Below are positions 1-7,769 of a stretch of DNA of 64,000 bases, one piece after another. Origin of the DNA: Bacteroidota bacterium (GTDB lineage Bacteria > Bacteroidota > Bacteroidia > Chitinophagales > Chitinophagaceae); contig JAIUNV010000004.1 in assembly GCA_020161435.1 (NCBI GenBank), forward strand, positions 372,001 to 436,000. Direction: 5' to 3'. Each line of letters opens with the position of its first letter. Position 1 is the stretch's first letter. The notes below the pieces were generated by a model. The model did no database searches, was not told where the DNA came from, and saw nothing but the letters and a program-made list of their open reading frames with translations. The position numbers were made by a program, and so were the translations under genes.

Positions 1-107
1 ATGGGAATGTTGATACTGCCTTCAGCTTTGTACATGTTGAATTCCATTGCTGTTCGTACATCTACAAACAGTGTGTCGGGGAGTTGAACAATTTGTTGGT
101 ATTGCAT
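1..107 (-). CDS. Rhodanese-like protein, N-terminal part only
   Basis: Only the first 35 codons lie in the window; the gene runs off the left edge. The visible N-terminus contains FVDVRTAMEFNMYKAEGSIN, which matches the first strand and helix of a single-domain rhodanese (D-V-R followed by E-F and G-x-I-N). The active-site Cys loop is outside the window. The ATG at 105-107 is chosen because the rhodanese fold begins right after it. It is codirectional with the sulfur cluster upstream of it, so a role in carrying sulfane sulfur is likely. A probable terminator and 174 bp separate it from the next gene, so it may have its own promoter. Confidence 0.7.
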   Translation of the reverse strand, partial: MQYQQIVQLPDTLFVDVRTAMEFNMYKAEGSINIP

Positions 108-202
108 ATTCGTTGTTTTTCATTGGTGATGATTGTACAAAATTGCATAGGGTCGTCAGGCCTATGTATGACTCAAGTTACACAAGCATCTTTGGCAATT
201 TG

Positions 203-228
203 TGCTACTGTTACATGCTACTGTTACA
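203..228. repeat. 13-bp tandem repeat, two copies
   Basis: TGCTACTGTTACA occurs twice back to back at 203-215 and 216-228, between the partial rhodanese gene and the terminator of the gene upstream. It could be a regulator site or chance slippage; only two copies are present. Confidence 0.6.
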
Positions 229-254
229 AAAGAAAGACCTCCGCATAGCGAAGG
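228..254 (-). terminator. Probable rho-independent terminator of the MBL/rhodanese gene
   Basis: Read on the minus strand, CCTTCGC-TAT-GCGGAGG (one T-G wobble) forms a short hairpin followed by TCTTTCTTTTG. It lies 28 bp past the stop of the gene ending at 282. Confidence 0.5.
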
Positions 255-281
255 CCAATCTTGTCATTAAGCAGCACACTT

Positions 282-1688
282 TTACTCACTCACCAGTGTA
301 TTGCCATTAGCTGTCCATTCATTAATGCCACCCATATAGCTGGCAATATTTTTATAACCGGCTTTCGCCAAAACCGAATATGCAATAGCTGTTCTGTCGC
401 CACCCTGGCAATGCAGTATTACAGGTGATTCTGTAGGAATTTTATCCATGTTTTTTTCAATGGTTCCTACAAAAACGTTTGCGGCGTTTTTAATGTGGCC
501 AGCTTTGTATTCTGCCACACCACGCAGGTCAATGATGCGTGTGTCGCTATTGTCTGCCATTTTTTCTTTCACTACATTTTCGTCTACCAGTGCTGCTGTT
601 TCCAGTTTGCCACCGGCAGCTTCCCATGTTTTTGTAGAGGGAATAAAGCCCAGGATATTATCCAGACCAATCCGCATCAACTTTCTGGTAAGATCATCGA
701 GTTGCTCAGGGTCTGCCAACAGGATAAAAGATTCATCATAATTGAGGAACCAGCCAGCCCATGTAGCAAATGCGTTGTTGCCCTGAATATTGAGTGTGCC
801 GGGAATGTAGCCAGCGGCAAAGTCCATTTTCAAACGGGTGTCAATTACTTTAATGCCTTGCTTCATAGCAGCCATCAGTTCTTCGGTATTCAGCTGCTTC
901 AGTTTTGGAACGCTTGTGAGCAAGGGGCGGTCCACTTTATTCAGCTTTTTCATCATAGCAAAGTACTTGGGCGGCTCGGGCTGGTCTGCCAGCAAAAAGT
1001 TGATGAACCCGGCTTCATCCTGCTGAAAACGGAATGCCCAGTTACGTACTTTTTCATAACCCACAGTAGAGCTGGGCACTGCGCCCAAAGCCTTTCCACA
1101 GGCCGAACCGGCACCATGGCCGGGCCATACTTGTATGTAGTCTGCCAGTGCGGTAAACTTCTGAATAGATTCAAACATTTGGTGTGCACCTTTGTCCTGA
1201 GTGCCAACCAAACCTGCGGCTTTTTCCAGTAAGTCGGGGCGGCCAATATCACCTACAAATACAAAGTCACCTGTAAAAATCATCACAGGCTCTTCGCTGG
1301 CCGACACATCTGTCAGCAAAAAGCTGATGCTTTCAGGAGTGTGCCCGGGTGTATGCAGCACTTCAATTTTCAGGTTGCCCACTTTTACAATGTCGCCATG
1401 CTTCAATGCGTTGTGTGCAAATTCATATTCCCAACCGGGGCCGCCTTCGCCACTCAAATACATTTCTGCACCAGTAAGAGCAGCCAATTCACGTGAGCCC
1501 GCCAAGAAGTCGGCATGTATATGTGTTTCGAAGATGTGGGTGATCTTCATATTGTTTTGCACAGCTATCTCGAGGTAGGTGTCTACATCTCTTTTGGGGT
1601 CAATAACTGCGGCTACACCTGCTTTTTGACAGCCGATAAAATAGCTGGCTTGTGCAAGCGTTTTGTCGTACACGTGTTGAAAAAACAT
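282..1688 (-). CDS. MBL-fold / double rhodanese protein (persulfide dioxygenase-sulfurtransferase type, CstB-like)
   Basis: 468 residues. The N-terminal half is a glyoxalase-II-like metallo-beta-lactamase domain with THIHADFLAG (about residues 55-64), HTPGHTPES (about 113) and a GDIGRPDLL metal-binding loop. The C-terminal part holds two rhodanese-like domains; the last has the active-site loop LHCQGGDRTAIAY with a catalytic Cys, while the first lacks an obvious Cys. Family knowledge: such fusions oxidise low-molecular-weight persulfides with an Fe(II) centre and pass sulfane sulfur to a rhodanese. The neighbouring TauE exporter and a second MBL/rhodanese gene support sulfide or persulfide detoxification in the cytoplasm. 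The start gives the usual MFFQ-type N-terminus. Close to certain as family, substrate inferred. Confidence 0.85.
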   Translation of the reverse strand: MFFQHVYDKTLAQASYFIGCQKAGVAAVIDPKRDVDTYLEIAVQNNMKITHIFETHIHADFLAGSRELAALTGAEMYLSGEGGPGWEYEFAHNALKHGDIVKVGNLKIEVLHTPGHTPESISFLLTDVSASEEPVMIFTGDFVFVGDIGRPDLLEKAAGLVGTQDKGAHQMFESIQKFTALADYIQVWPGHGAGSACGKALGAVPSSTVGYEKVRNWAFRFQQDEAGFINFLLADQPEPPKYFAMMKKLNKVDRPLLTSVPKLKQLNTEELMAAMKQGIKVIDTRLKMDFAAGYIPGTLNIQGNNAFATWAGWFLNYDESFILLADPEQLDDLTRKLMRIGLDNILGFIPSTKTWEAAGGKLETAALVDENVVKEKMADNSDTRIIDLRGVAEYKAGHIKNAANVFVGTIEKNMDKIPTESPVILHCQGGDRTAIAYSVLAKAGYKNIASYMGGINEWTANGNTLVSE

Positions 1689-1757
1689 ATGGATTAAATT
1701 GATTGGTTACAAAAATGATGGTGTAATGGATAAACTTGTAATGATGGAGTATCACTA

Positions 1758-2570
1758 TTAGTGAGCCGATGGAACAGAGAGGAAAAGCTCTTTGATAATG
1801 ATGTAAATACCCATTACCAACACAAACCAGCCGAAGCCTTTTTTTAAACTTGCTGCAGAAACTTTTTTACTCAGCAAATTGCCTACAAAAATACCTGCTA
1901 TGGCCAGAGCTGTAACGGTAAGCAAAAGGGGCCAGTCCATGACTGTTTTACCCAAGTCGCCGGTAAAACCGAGTAAAGACTTTGCTGCAATAATGAGGAG
2001 TGAAGTGCCCACCGCTTGTTTCATGGGGAGCTTGCTGAGCAGCACCAATGCTGGAATAATTAAGAAACCACCGCCGGCACCTACCAGTCCGGTAAGCACA
2101 CCTACTATGGCACCTTCCAGCAAAATCAATGGGTAGTTGAATACTTGTTTTTCTTCAGGACAATCAACGCATTTTTTCTTTTCTCTAATCATAGAGATGG
2201 AGGCAAACACCATCAGGATGGCGAAAAGCATCATCATTAGTAAAGGCTTCGTCACAATGAAATCACCTATGGTAAACACTTCATTGGGTAGGGCAGGTAC
2301 TATAAAAGCACGGGTGGCATACACAGCTGCTATAGATGGGATACCAAAAATGAGTGCTGTTTTCAGGTTTACTTCTCCGGCTTTATATTTTGGGAAAGCA
2401 CCAACCAAACTTGTAGCTCCTACAATAAATAATGAGTAAGCTGTGGCAGCTACAGGGTTTACACCAAACAAGTACACCAATACAGGAACCGTGAGTATAG
2501 AACCACCTCCGCCAATTAAGCCTAATGAAATACCAATGACCAGCGATGCGAGATAACCTGCTACTTCCAT
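1758..2570 (-). CDS. Sulfite exporter TauE/SafE family permease
   Basis: 270 residues, hydrophobic throughout with about eight membrane segments. It carries the duplicated glycine-rich family signature, GLIGGGGSILTVPVL near residue 18 and GLVGAGGGFLIIPALV near residue 160. TauE/SafE proteins export sulfite or organosulfonates across the inner membrane. A charged cytoplasmic loop with CVDC lies near residues 130-140. Placed between a Crp/Fnr regulator and an MBL/rhodanese enzyme, it probably removes sulfite made by persulfide oxidation, as TauE does in the staphylococcal cst operon. A Crp-type palindrome lies 47 bp upstream. Confidence 0.88.
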   Translation of the reverse strand: MEVAGYLASLVIGISLGLIGGGGSILTVPVLVYLFGVNPVAATAYSLFIVGATSLVGAFPKYKAGEVNLKTALIFGIPSIAAVYATRAFIVPALPNEVFTIGDFIVTKPLLMMMLFAILMVFASISMIREKKKCVDCPEEKQVFNYPLILLEGAIVGVLTGLVGAGGGFLIIPALVLLSKLPMKQAVGTSLLIIAAKSLLGFTGDLGKTVMDWPLLLTVTALAIAGIFVGNLLSKKVSAASLKKGFGWFVLVMGIYIIIKELFLSVPSAH

Positions 2571-2616
2571 GAATTCGATTTAGAATACAAAATTGTCTGG
2601 TTGTTATTAGTTCTTC

Positions 2617-2632
2617 TGTGATTGTAATCACT
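2617..2632. promoter_or_regulatory. Crp/Fnr-type operator upstream of tauE-like gene
   Basis: TGTGATTGTAATCACT fits the TGTGA-N6-TCACT pattern with full symmetry in its arms. It sits 47-62 bp upstream of the TauE start and between that gene and the Crp/Fnr regulator gene. Two similar sites occur upstream of the regulator and of the first gene of the cluster. Binding by the local regulator is inferred. Confidence 0.6.
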
Positions 2633-2678
2633 CAAGATAGAATGTAAAAATGAGCTGAGTACTTTTTAGCATTTACGT

Positions 2679-3311
2679 TCATTTTCGCAGCCATTCAAAA
2701 GAGTTCCGATGAATACTTATCCATCCGTTCTTTTCCATTTTTTTCATCAGGCGGCTGATGACTTCGCGGCTTGAGTTGAGATCGTTGGCTATTTCCTGGT
2801 GCGTCAGTTTTACATGGTTGCCAAATTGTTTTACTTGTTTCAGCAAATAAAATTCAAGGCGTTCATCCATATTTCTGAAAGCAATTTCATTTACTGTTTG
2901 CAATAAATCATTATAACGTGAACGGTATGTTTTGATAACAAAGTAGTGCCAGCTCTTGTATTGCCCTAACCATTTTTCCATGTATTGTAACGGCACCGAA
3001 AGTACTACTACATCCGTGAGAGCTTTTGCCATGGCTTCGCTTTTTTCATGACCAAAATTGCATACCATACTCAAGGCACAAGCCTGCCCGGGCTCTAAGT
3101 GGTACACAAAAAACTCATCGCCTTCGTCGTCATCCTGATACAGTTTTACAACACCCTCAATCACCATCATGGTTGATCGGATGGGGTGCCCTTTTTTCAA
3201 AATCACAGACCCGGCTGCAAAGCTTCTTACGTTGCCATATTGCAACAGTTCTTCATACAGCCCGTCTTCAAGATTGGGGAATAATTTGCGTAGCGTCAGC
3301 TCGTCGGGCAT
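2679..3311 (-). CDS. Crp/Fnr family transcriptional regulator
   Basis: 210 residues. Residues about 10-115 form a cyclic-nucleotide-binding-type beta roll (VILKKGHPIRSTMMVIEGVV). The C-terminus has a winged helix with LTHQEIANDLNSSREVISRL as the HTH (about 168-187). No N-terminal Fe-S Cys cluster of the FNR type is present. Scattered Cys residues (CALSMVCNF) could sense sulfane sulfur or redox, but this is speculation. It lies inside the sulfur cluster, with a GTGA-N6-TCAC palindrome 65 bp upstream of its own start and others upstream of neighbouring operon genes, which suggests local and autogenous control. Confidence 0.88.
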   Translation of the reverse strand: MPDELTLRKLFPNLEDGLYEELLQYGNVRSFAAGSVILKKGHPIRSTMMVIEGVVKLYQDDDEGDEFFVYHLEPGQACALSMVCNFGHEKSEAMAKALTDVVVLSVPLQYMEKWLGQYKSWHYFVIKTYRSRYNDLLQTVNEIAFRNMDERLEFYLLKQVKQFGNHVKLTHQEIANDLNSSREVISRLMKKMEKNGWISIHRNSFEWLRK

Positions 3312-3375
3312 AGTATTGTATCGTTGAAGTAATGATTCGTTAAGTACAAATAAAAATTGTTGCCAACCGGGGTTA

Positions 3376-3391
3376 AGTGATAATAGTCACC
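3376..3391. promoter_or_regulatory. Crp/Fnr-type operator upstream of the regulator gene
   Basis: AGTGATAATAGTCACC contains GTGA-N6-TCAC. It lies between the second MBL/rhodanese gene (stop at 3400) and the regulator start at 3311. Part of a set of three similar sites in this cluster. Confidence 0.55.
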
Positions 3392-3399
3392 ACCGGATT

Positions 3400-4821
3400 T
3401 TAGAGTTGGCTGACCGGCTCCTGATAGGCTGATCTTGGTAAGTCTGTGTTTAAGAGTGCCTGAATGCCGCCGGTTATATTGAGTACGTTGCCAAACCCAC
3501 CGGCAGCCAAAATGCTGGCAGCAGTGGCCGAACGGTTGCCCGAACTGCAGAGTAAATGAATCGTATTGTCCGGGTTCAATGTTTTGCTCCACTTATAAAT
3601 TTCGCCAAGTGGAAAGTGCTTACTGCCAATGATGTGCTGACTATTGTACTCGCAAGTTTTTCTGACATCCATTAAGCAAATGCCTTGCTGCTGGTGATAA
3701 TTATTTTCAAAATCATATGCTTCTATATGTAGCAACGCCGCAACAGGTTTTTCTGCCTTAATCCATGCTTCAATACCGCCCTGCAAGTAGCCAATGGTAT
3801 TGTTGTAACCAATGTTTACCAAACGGGAAATGACAGCTTGTTCTGTGCCTTCATCAAGTACCAACAATATCGGTTGCTGAAGGTCTGTTATCAATGCACC
3901 TGTCAGTTTTGAAAACTGATCGTCGAGGGCAATATAAACAGCACCAGGAATGAATGCAGTTGAGAACGCCGATACGGCTCGGGTGTCAATAATTAGTGCA
4001 GCATTTTCTTCTCTTGCTTTTTCAAATGCATTTACAGTAAGTGGGTGAAGTCCGTTGCACATCATTTCTTCCTGCGTAGTGGTACAGGCACTTTGATTGA
4101 GCAACACATTAAAAGGGTAGTAGGCAGGCGGAACAGGCAAGCCCTCTGTAGCAATTGCAATAAACCTATCCCTTTGCAACTGCGGATTCAAAGCATAATT
4201 CACTTTCTTCTGGTGGCCAATTGTATCCACAGGGCTATTGCCAATATTTTTTCCACAGTCGCTGCCTGCACCATGTGCCGGGTAAATCATGATATCGTCT
4301 GACAGGGGTAAAATTTTATTGCGTAACGAATCGTATAGTAATCCTGCTAAAAATTCAGGTGTAATTTCAGATTTCAATTGTTGCACAATATCCGGGCGGC
4401 CAATTTCTCCCACAAACAAGGTATCGCCTGTAAAAATGGCAATATCTTTTCCGGAGGCGTTACTTACCAGAAACGAAGTTGATTCTAATGAGTGGCCCGG
4501 GGTATGCAGCACTTTGATAGTTGACTCACCAACATGTAGCAGGTCATTATCTTTTGCAATATGTGCCCGGTAAAGCGGCTTTGCCGTAGGGCCAAACACG
4601 ATTGTGGCACCGGTTCTGGCTGCCAGTTCCTGATGACCGCTAATGAAATCAGCATGAAAATGGGTCATCAATACATATTTCAAACGGATATTTGTAGCCG
4701 CCAGTTTTTCAAGATAGGGCGAAATAGCCCGCATCGGGTCTATCACTACAGCCTCTCCGGCATCGTACAAAAAGTATCCATTTTCAGAAAGCGCTTCGTT
4801 CCGAACTGTTTCTATGTGCAT
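3400..4821 (-). CDS. Second MBL-fold / double rhodanese protein
   Basis: 473 residues, with the same architecture as the gene at 282-1688: an MBL domain with THFHADFISG (about 53-62), HTPGHSLES and GEIGRPDIV, then two rhodanese-like domains. The last rhodanese has HLLCSSGNRSATAAS with an active-site Cys; the middle one (LIIDTRAVSAF) lacks a clear catalytic Cys. The two paralogues are clearly divergent in sequence, so this is not a recent duplication. It is the first gene of the minus-strand sulfur cluster and has a Crp-type palindrome 72-87 bp upstream. The likely role is persulfide or glutathione-persulfide oxidation; division of labour with its paralogue is unknown. Confidence 0.85.
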   Translation of the reverse strand: MHIETVRNEALSENGYFLYDAGEAVVIDPMRAISPYLEKLAATNIRLKYVLMTHFHADFISGHQELAARTGATIVFGPTAKPLYRAHIAKDNDLLHVGESTIKVLHTPGHSLESTSFLVSNASGKDIAIFTGDTLFVGEIGRPDIVQQLKSEITPEFLAGLLYDSLRNKILPLSDDIMIYPAHGAGSDCGKNIGNSPVDTIGHQKKVNYALNPQLQRDRFIAIATEGLPVPPAYYPFNVLLNQSACTTTQEEMMCNGLHPLTVNAFEKAREENAALIIDTRAVSAFSTAFIPGAVYIALDDQFSKLTGALITDLQQPILLVLDEGTEQAVISRLVNIGYNNTIGYLQGGIEAWIKAEKPVAALLHIEAYDFENNYHQQQGICLMDVRKTCEYNSQHIIGSKHFPLGEIYKWSKTLNPDNTIHLLCSSGNRSATAASILAAGGFGNVLNITGGIQALLNTDLPRSAYQEPVSQL

Positions 4822-4892
4822 GCGGCTGTAATTTTCACCTAAACGAGATTCATCAAGGCCTTACAAAAGTCAGAACAGTAGCGGCGGGCTAC

Positions 4893-4908
4893 TGTGACAC
4901 ATATCACT
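4893..4908. promoter_or_regulatory. Crp/Fnr-type operator upstream of the sulfur cluster
   Basis: TGTGACACATATCACT fits TGTGA-N6-TCACT. It lies 72 bp upstream of the first gene of the minus-strand cluster. It is the third copy of the motif in the cluster, which argues against chance. Confidence 0.6.
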
Positions 4909-5074
4909 GGCACCTACCTGTTTTGCAAAACGAATGAACCAAGGTTTTCCACATTTCTTCTGAAAAATTTCAATGTTTAAACTTTGAAGTCTATTGAGAA
5001 ATTAAGCTGTTTAAGTATTTCCTATAAGACGGTAAACAAAAAACAACAATTATGCACAGCAGTACAATGCATTA

Positions 5075-5092
5075 TCAATGTTTTAACATTGA
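5075..5092. promoter_or_regulatory. Perfect 18-bp palindrome in the 4822-5270 intergenic region
   Basis: TCAATGTTTTAACATTGA has two 8-bp arms around TT. The 449-bp gap (4822-5270) between the divergent sulfur cluster and the small gene at 5271 otherwise shows only the Crp-type site at 4893-4908 and AT-rich sequence. It could be an operator for the small downstream gene; no regulator can be assigned. Confidence 0.4.
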
Positions 5093-5270
5093 AGTTTGTT
5101 CATTAATATCAATAACCAAACATAGGAGAGAGATAGAAATAACTGGTATTCAATACTCCTGAGTTAATACGCTAAGCTATTTCTTGCTGATTAGTCATAA
5201 ATAATTCTTCACTTCTCTGCATGGGCATCAACCAATCGGTTGCGATCCTTGTTATTCACAAAAAGCATTT

Positions 5271-5441
5271 ATGGGCGTACTACAGCAAATCGGTGAGTAT
5301 TTGTATTTGAAGAAAAAAGATCCAAACAAGCCTACTACTCAGTGGACAAAATACATGCACGGCATCAACAGAATTTCCATTTTGCTGTTTTTGTTGGCCT
5401 TGGTTATTCTGGCCGTTAAGCTAATCGTCAAGAAAGGTTAG
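5271..5441 (+). CDS. Conserved-type small membrane protein, 56 residues
   Basis: The reading frame encodes a basic N-terminus (GEYLYLKKKDPNKPTT), then a single hydrophobic segment (ISILLFLLALVILAVKLIV) and a KKG C-terminus. The layout resembles small Bacteroidota proteins of the DUF6728 type; this match is from memory and not verified. The membrane segment suggests a single-pass inner-membrane protein with no known role. It is convergent with lpxB and the two stop codons overlap: TAG at 5439-5441 on this strand and TAA of lpxB at 5438-5440. Coding is supported by length, typical composition and the tight fit with lpxB. Confidence 0.65.
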   Translation: MGVLQQIGEYLYLKKKDPNKPTTQWTKYMHGINRISILLFLLALVILAVKLIVKKG

Positions 5442-6541
5442 GCAAGCAGCAGCTTCGAAATATGGCCGGCTGCTGTAGCCGACGCATCACCTCCGGCTGC
5501 CAGCAACGCAAAAAGCTCCTCATAGTCCTTCTTTATACGATGAATATTGGATTTGTCGTTCAGAATAGCATCCAGCTCTTTCGAAATGGCTTCCACATTC
5601 ATGTCGTGCTGAATCAATTCGGTTACCACAGGTTTATCCATAATGAGATTTACCAACGAAATGTATTTGATGGTAATGAGTCGCTTGGCAATGGCGTAGC
5701 TGATGGGGCTGCCTTTATAACATACCACTTGTGGAACCCCAAACAAAGCCGTTTCCAGTGTAGCAGTTCCACTGGTTACTAAGGCTGCAGTGGCGGTTTT
5801 TAATAGCTCATAAGTAAGGCCGCCCACACAGCTCACATTAGGATAGCGACTAACGAATTGCTGATAAAAACTTTCATCGGTGCCCGGCGCCATAGCCACA
5901 ATAAATTGATATTGCGGAAAACGCTTGGATACTTCCAGCATCACCGGCAGTTTTACATTTATTTCTTGTTTGCGGCTGCCGGGCAATACTGCAACAATTT
6001 GTTTTTCAGAAAATGAGGCAATACATGGCTGAAACTCCTGAATAGTTTGCACCAATGGATGTCCAACGTACTCTACGTGCCATTGCCATTTGTTTTTATA
6101 ATAGTCTTTTTCAAAAGGCAGTATCACCATCATCAAATCGATGCACTGTTTCATCATTTTTACCCGGTTTTCCTTCCATGCCCATACCTGTGGCGAAATG
6201 TAATAGGCCACTTTGTAACCGAGTGGTTTTGCCCATTTGGCTATGCGCAAATTAAAGCCCGGATAGTCAACCAATACAATTACATCCGGCTTGAAGGCTG
6301 CAATATCTTTTTTGCAAAAAGACAGGTTGTTGAGAATGGTACGTAGGTTCATGAGCACTTCTGCAAAACCCATGAAAGCCAGCTGGCGGTAGTGTTTCAC
6401 CAAGGTTGCACCGGCCGCTTCCATTTTATCGCCACCCCAGCAGCGAATGTCTGCCTGCTTATCCTGCAGGTGAATTTGCTTAATGAGATTGCTTCCGTGC
6501 AAATCGCCGGAAGCCTCGCCGGCTATGATGTAATACTTCAT
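5438..6541 (-). CDS. lpxB: Lipid-A-disaccharide synthase
   Basis: 367 residues, normal for LpxB. It condenses UDP-2,3-diacylglucosamine with lipid X to form the disaccharide of lipid A at the cytoplasmic face of the inner membrane. The sequence begins with the signature AGEASGDLHGS (7-17) and contains YYISPQVWAWKENRVK, VAVLPGSRKQEI and TSGTATLETALFGVPQVV, all typical of this GT19 family. It follows a small membrane-protein gene and surE on the same strand with short gaps, suggesting one operon surE-orf-lpxB. Its stop overlaps that of the convergent small gene. Confidence 0.96.
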   Translation of the reverse strand: MKYYIIAGEASGDLHGSNLIKQIHLQDKQADIRCWGGDKMEAAGATLVKHYRQLAFMGFAEVLMNLRTILNNLSFCKKDIAAFKPDVIVLVDYPGFNLRIAKWAKPLGYKVAYYISPQVWAWKENRVKMMKQCIDLMMVILPFEKDYYKNKWQWHVEYVGHPLVQTIQEFQPCIASFSEKQIVAVLPGSRKQEINVKLPVMLEVSKRFPQYQFIVAMAPGTDESFYQQFVSRYPNVSCVGGLTYELLKTATAALVTSGTATLETALFGVPQVVCYKGSPISYAIAKRLITIKYISLVNLIMDKPVVTELIQHDMNVEAISKELDAILNDKSNIHRIKKDYEELFALLAAGGDASATAAGHISKLLLA

Positions 6542-6566
6542 GCGTAAAGGCTGAAATGAAATGAAC

Positions 6567-6866
6567 TCAGGCGAAAAATTTGATCATTAAAGAAACTACA
6601 GCGTACACTACACTAATAGCGAAAACGCCTTTGGCTGTTTTATCGCGGTGCGTGTTGATGTATGCAGTAAATAGGCCAACATTCAACAACAAGCACACTA
6701 CTGTAAGGCTCGACAATAAGCGTTTTTCAGAGGTCAGGTATTCAAGAAAAGTGCTGAATTCGTTAGGATAAATTTTCCAATAATAATAGATAACAACCCC
6801 TGCAAATGGTAGAAAAAATCCAAGTATCAAACCGAGCTTGAAGTTGTCTTTCGTCAGCATGTTCAT
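6567..6866 (-). CDS. Small three-helix membrane protein in the surE-lpxB operon
   Basis: About 99 residues from the ATG at 6864-6866. This start overlaps the surE stop as ATGA, so translational coupling is likely; a GTG further upstream and an ATG at 6860 are alternatives. Three hydrophobic segments are visible (LGLILGFFLPFAGVVIYYYW, LTVVCLLLNVGLFTAYI and VFAISVVYAVVSLMIKFF). No enzymatic motif is seen. The position between surE and lpxB, with 25 bp to lpxB, indicates cotranscription and perhaps an envelope role; function unknown. Confidence 0.75.
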   Translation of the reverse strand: MNMLTKDNFKLGLILGFFLPFAGVVIYYYWKIYPNEFSTFLEYLTSEKRLLSSLTVVCLLLNVGLFTAYINTHRDKTAKGVFAISVVYAVVSLMIKFFA

Positions 6867-7633
6867 GACCACTTTTCCTCCAGTTGCTGTTTCATTTTGT
6901 AATTGGTAAAGTCGATGGCGATGGGTACAACGCTAACGTAGTTATGTTCGAGTGCCCATACGTCTGTGTCATCGCCTTCATCCATGTTTACAAACTCGCC
7001 GGTAAGCCAGTAGTATTTGCGCCCATGCGGGTCGGTACGTTCGTCAAAATCTTCCTGGTATTTGGCATAAGCCTGACGACAAATTTTAATACCTGCCAGT
7101 AATTCCATGCTGACTTTAGGAATATTGACGTTGAGTAGTAAATGATTGTCCTGTTTTTCGGCCAGCAGTTTCATCACTATTGAACGTACAACTTCTCTGG
7201 CTGCAGAAAAATCGGCTTCCATGCTGTAATCCATCAGGCTGAAGCCTACCGAAGGGATGCCTTCGATGGCTGCTTCCATGGCAGCACTCATGGTACCACT
7301 GTAGATGACATTAATGGCATGATTGGCACCATGGTTGATACCGCTCAAACACAAATCGGGCTTGCGGTGAATGAGTTTGTCAACGGCCAGCTTCACACAG
7401 TCGGCTGGGGTGCCGCTTACCTGCCAGGCTTCAATGCCGCCAAAAAGGTCGAGCTGGTTCATGCGCAGCGGGTGACCAATGGTAATGGCATGGCCCATAC
7501 CGCTTTGAGGTTTATCGGGTGCTACTACTACAATTTGTCCCAAATCTTTTACTGCTTCCACCAGATTCCGGATACCGGGAGCCGTAATGCCGTCGTCGTT
7601 GGTTATCAGAATGATAGGTCGTTCGTTTGTCAT
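6863..7633 (-). CDS. surE: 5'/3'-nucleotidase SurE
   Basis: 256 residues from the ATG at 7631-7633, which places the signature ILITNDDGITAPGI right at the N-terminus; a longer upstream reading frame is not SurE-like. Further motifs are QVSGTPADCVKLAVD and SGINHGANHAINVIYSGTMS, forming the metal and phosphate site (Asp-Asp near residue 11, Ser/Asn near 90-100). SurE hydrolyses nucleoside monophosphates in the cytoplasm. It heads a probable operon with a small membrane protein and lpxB. Confidence 0.95.
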   Translation of the reverse strand: MTNERPIILITNDDGITAPGIRNLVEAVKDLGQIVVVAPDKPQSGMGHAITIGHPLRMNQLDLFGGIEAWQVSGTPADCVKLAVDKLIHRKPDLCLSGINHGANHAINVIYSGTMSAAMEAAIEGIPSVGFSLMDYSMEADFSAAREVVRSIVMKLLAEKQDNHLLLNVNIPKVSMELLAGIKICRQAYAKYQEDFDERTDPHGRKYYWLTGEFVNMDEGDDTDVWALEHNYVSVVPIAIDFTNYKMKQQLEEKWS

Positions 7634-7722
7634 AATGTAAATGCTGGCGTAAAAGTAAACCCGGTGCCAATGCCGCAGTGGCAAAAGGCTATTTATCTTT
7701 TGCAAAAAAGAGGAGCTAAATA

Positions 7723-7760
7723 TTTTGGCTTTGCAAAAATATTTAGTAATATTGCCAAAA
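7723..7760. promoter_or_regulatory. Possible operator of the XRE-S24 repressor
   Basis: TTTTGGC (7723-7729) and GCCAAAA (7754-7760) form an inverted repeat just before the XRE-S24 start at 7770; between them lie two AATATT palindromes. This is a plausible autoregulatory site in the region between divergent surE and the repressor gene. Confidence 0.4.
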
Positions 7761-7769
7761 CAAGTAGCA

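Noticed and set aside
47..310. Plus-strand 87-codon frame at the left end
   Set aside because: It is antisense to the partial rhodanese gene, which has a clear motif, and runs through the terminator.
495..1232. Long plus-strand frame (245 codons) opposite the MBL/rhodanese gene
   Set aside because: It is antisense to a well-supported gene; length is explained by codon bias of the opposite strand.
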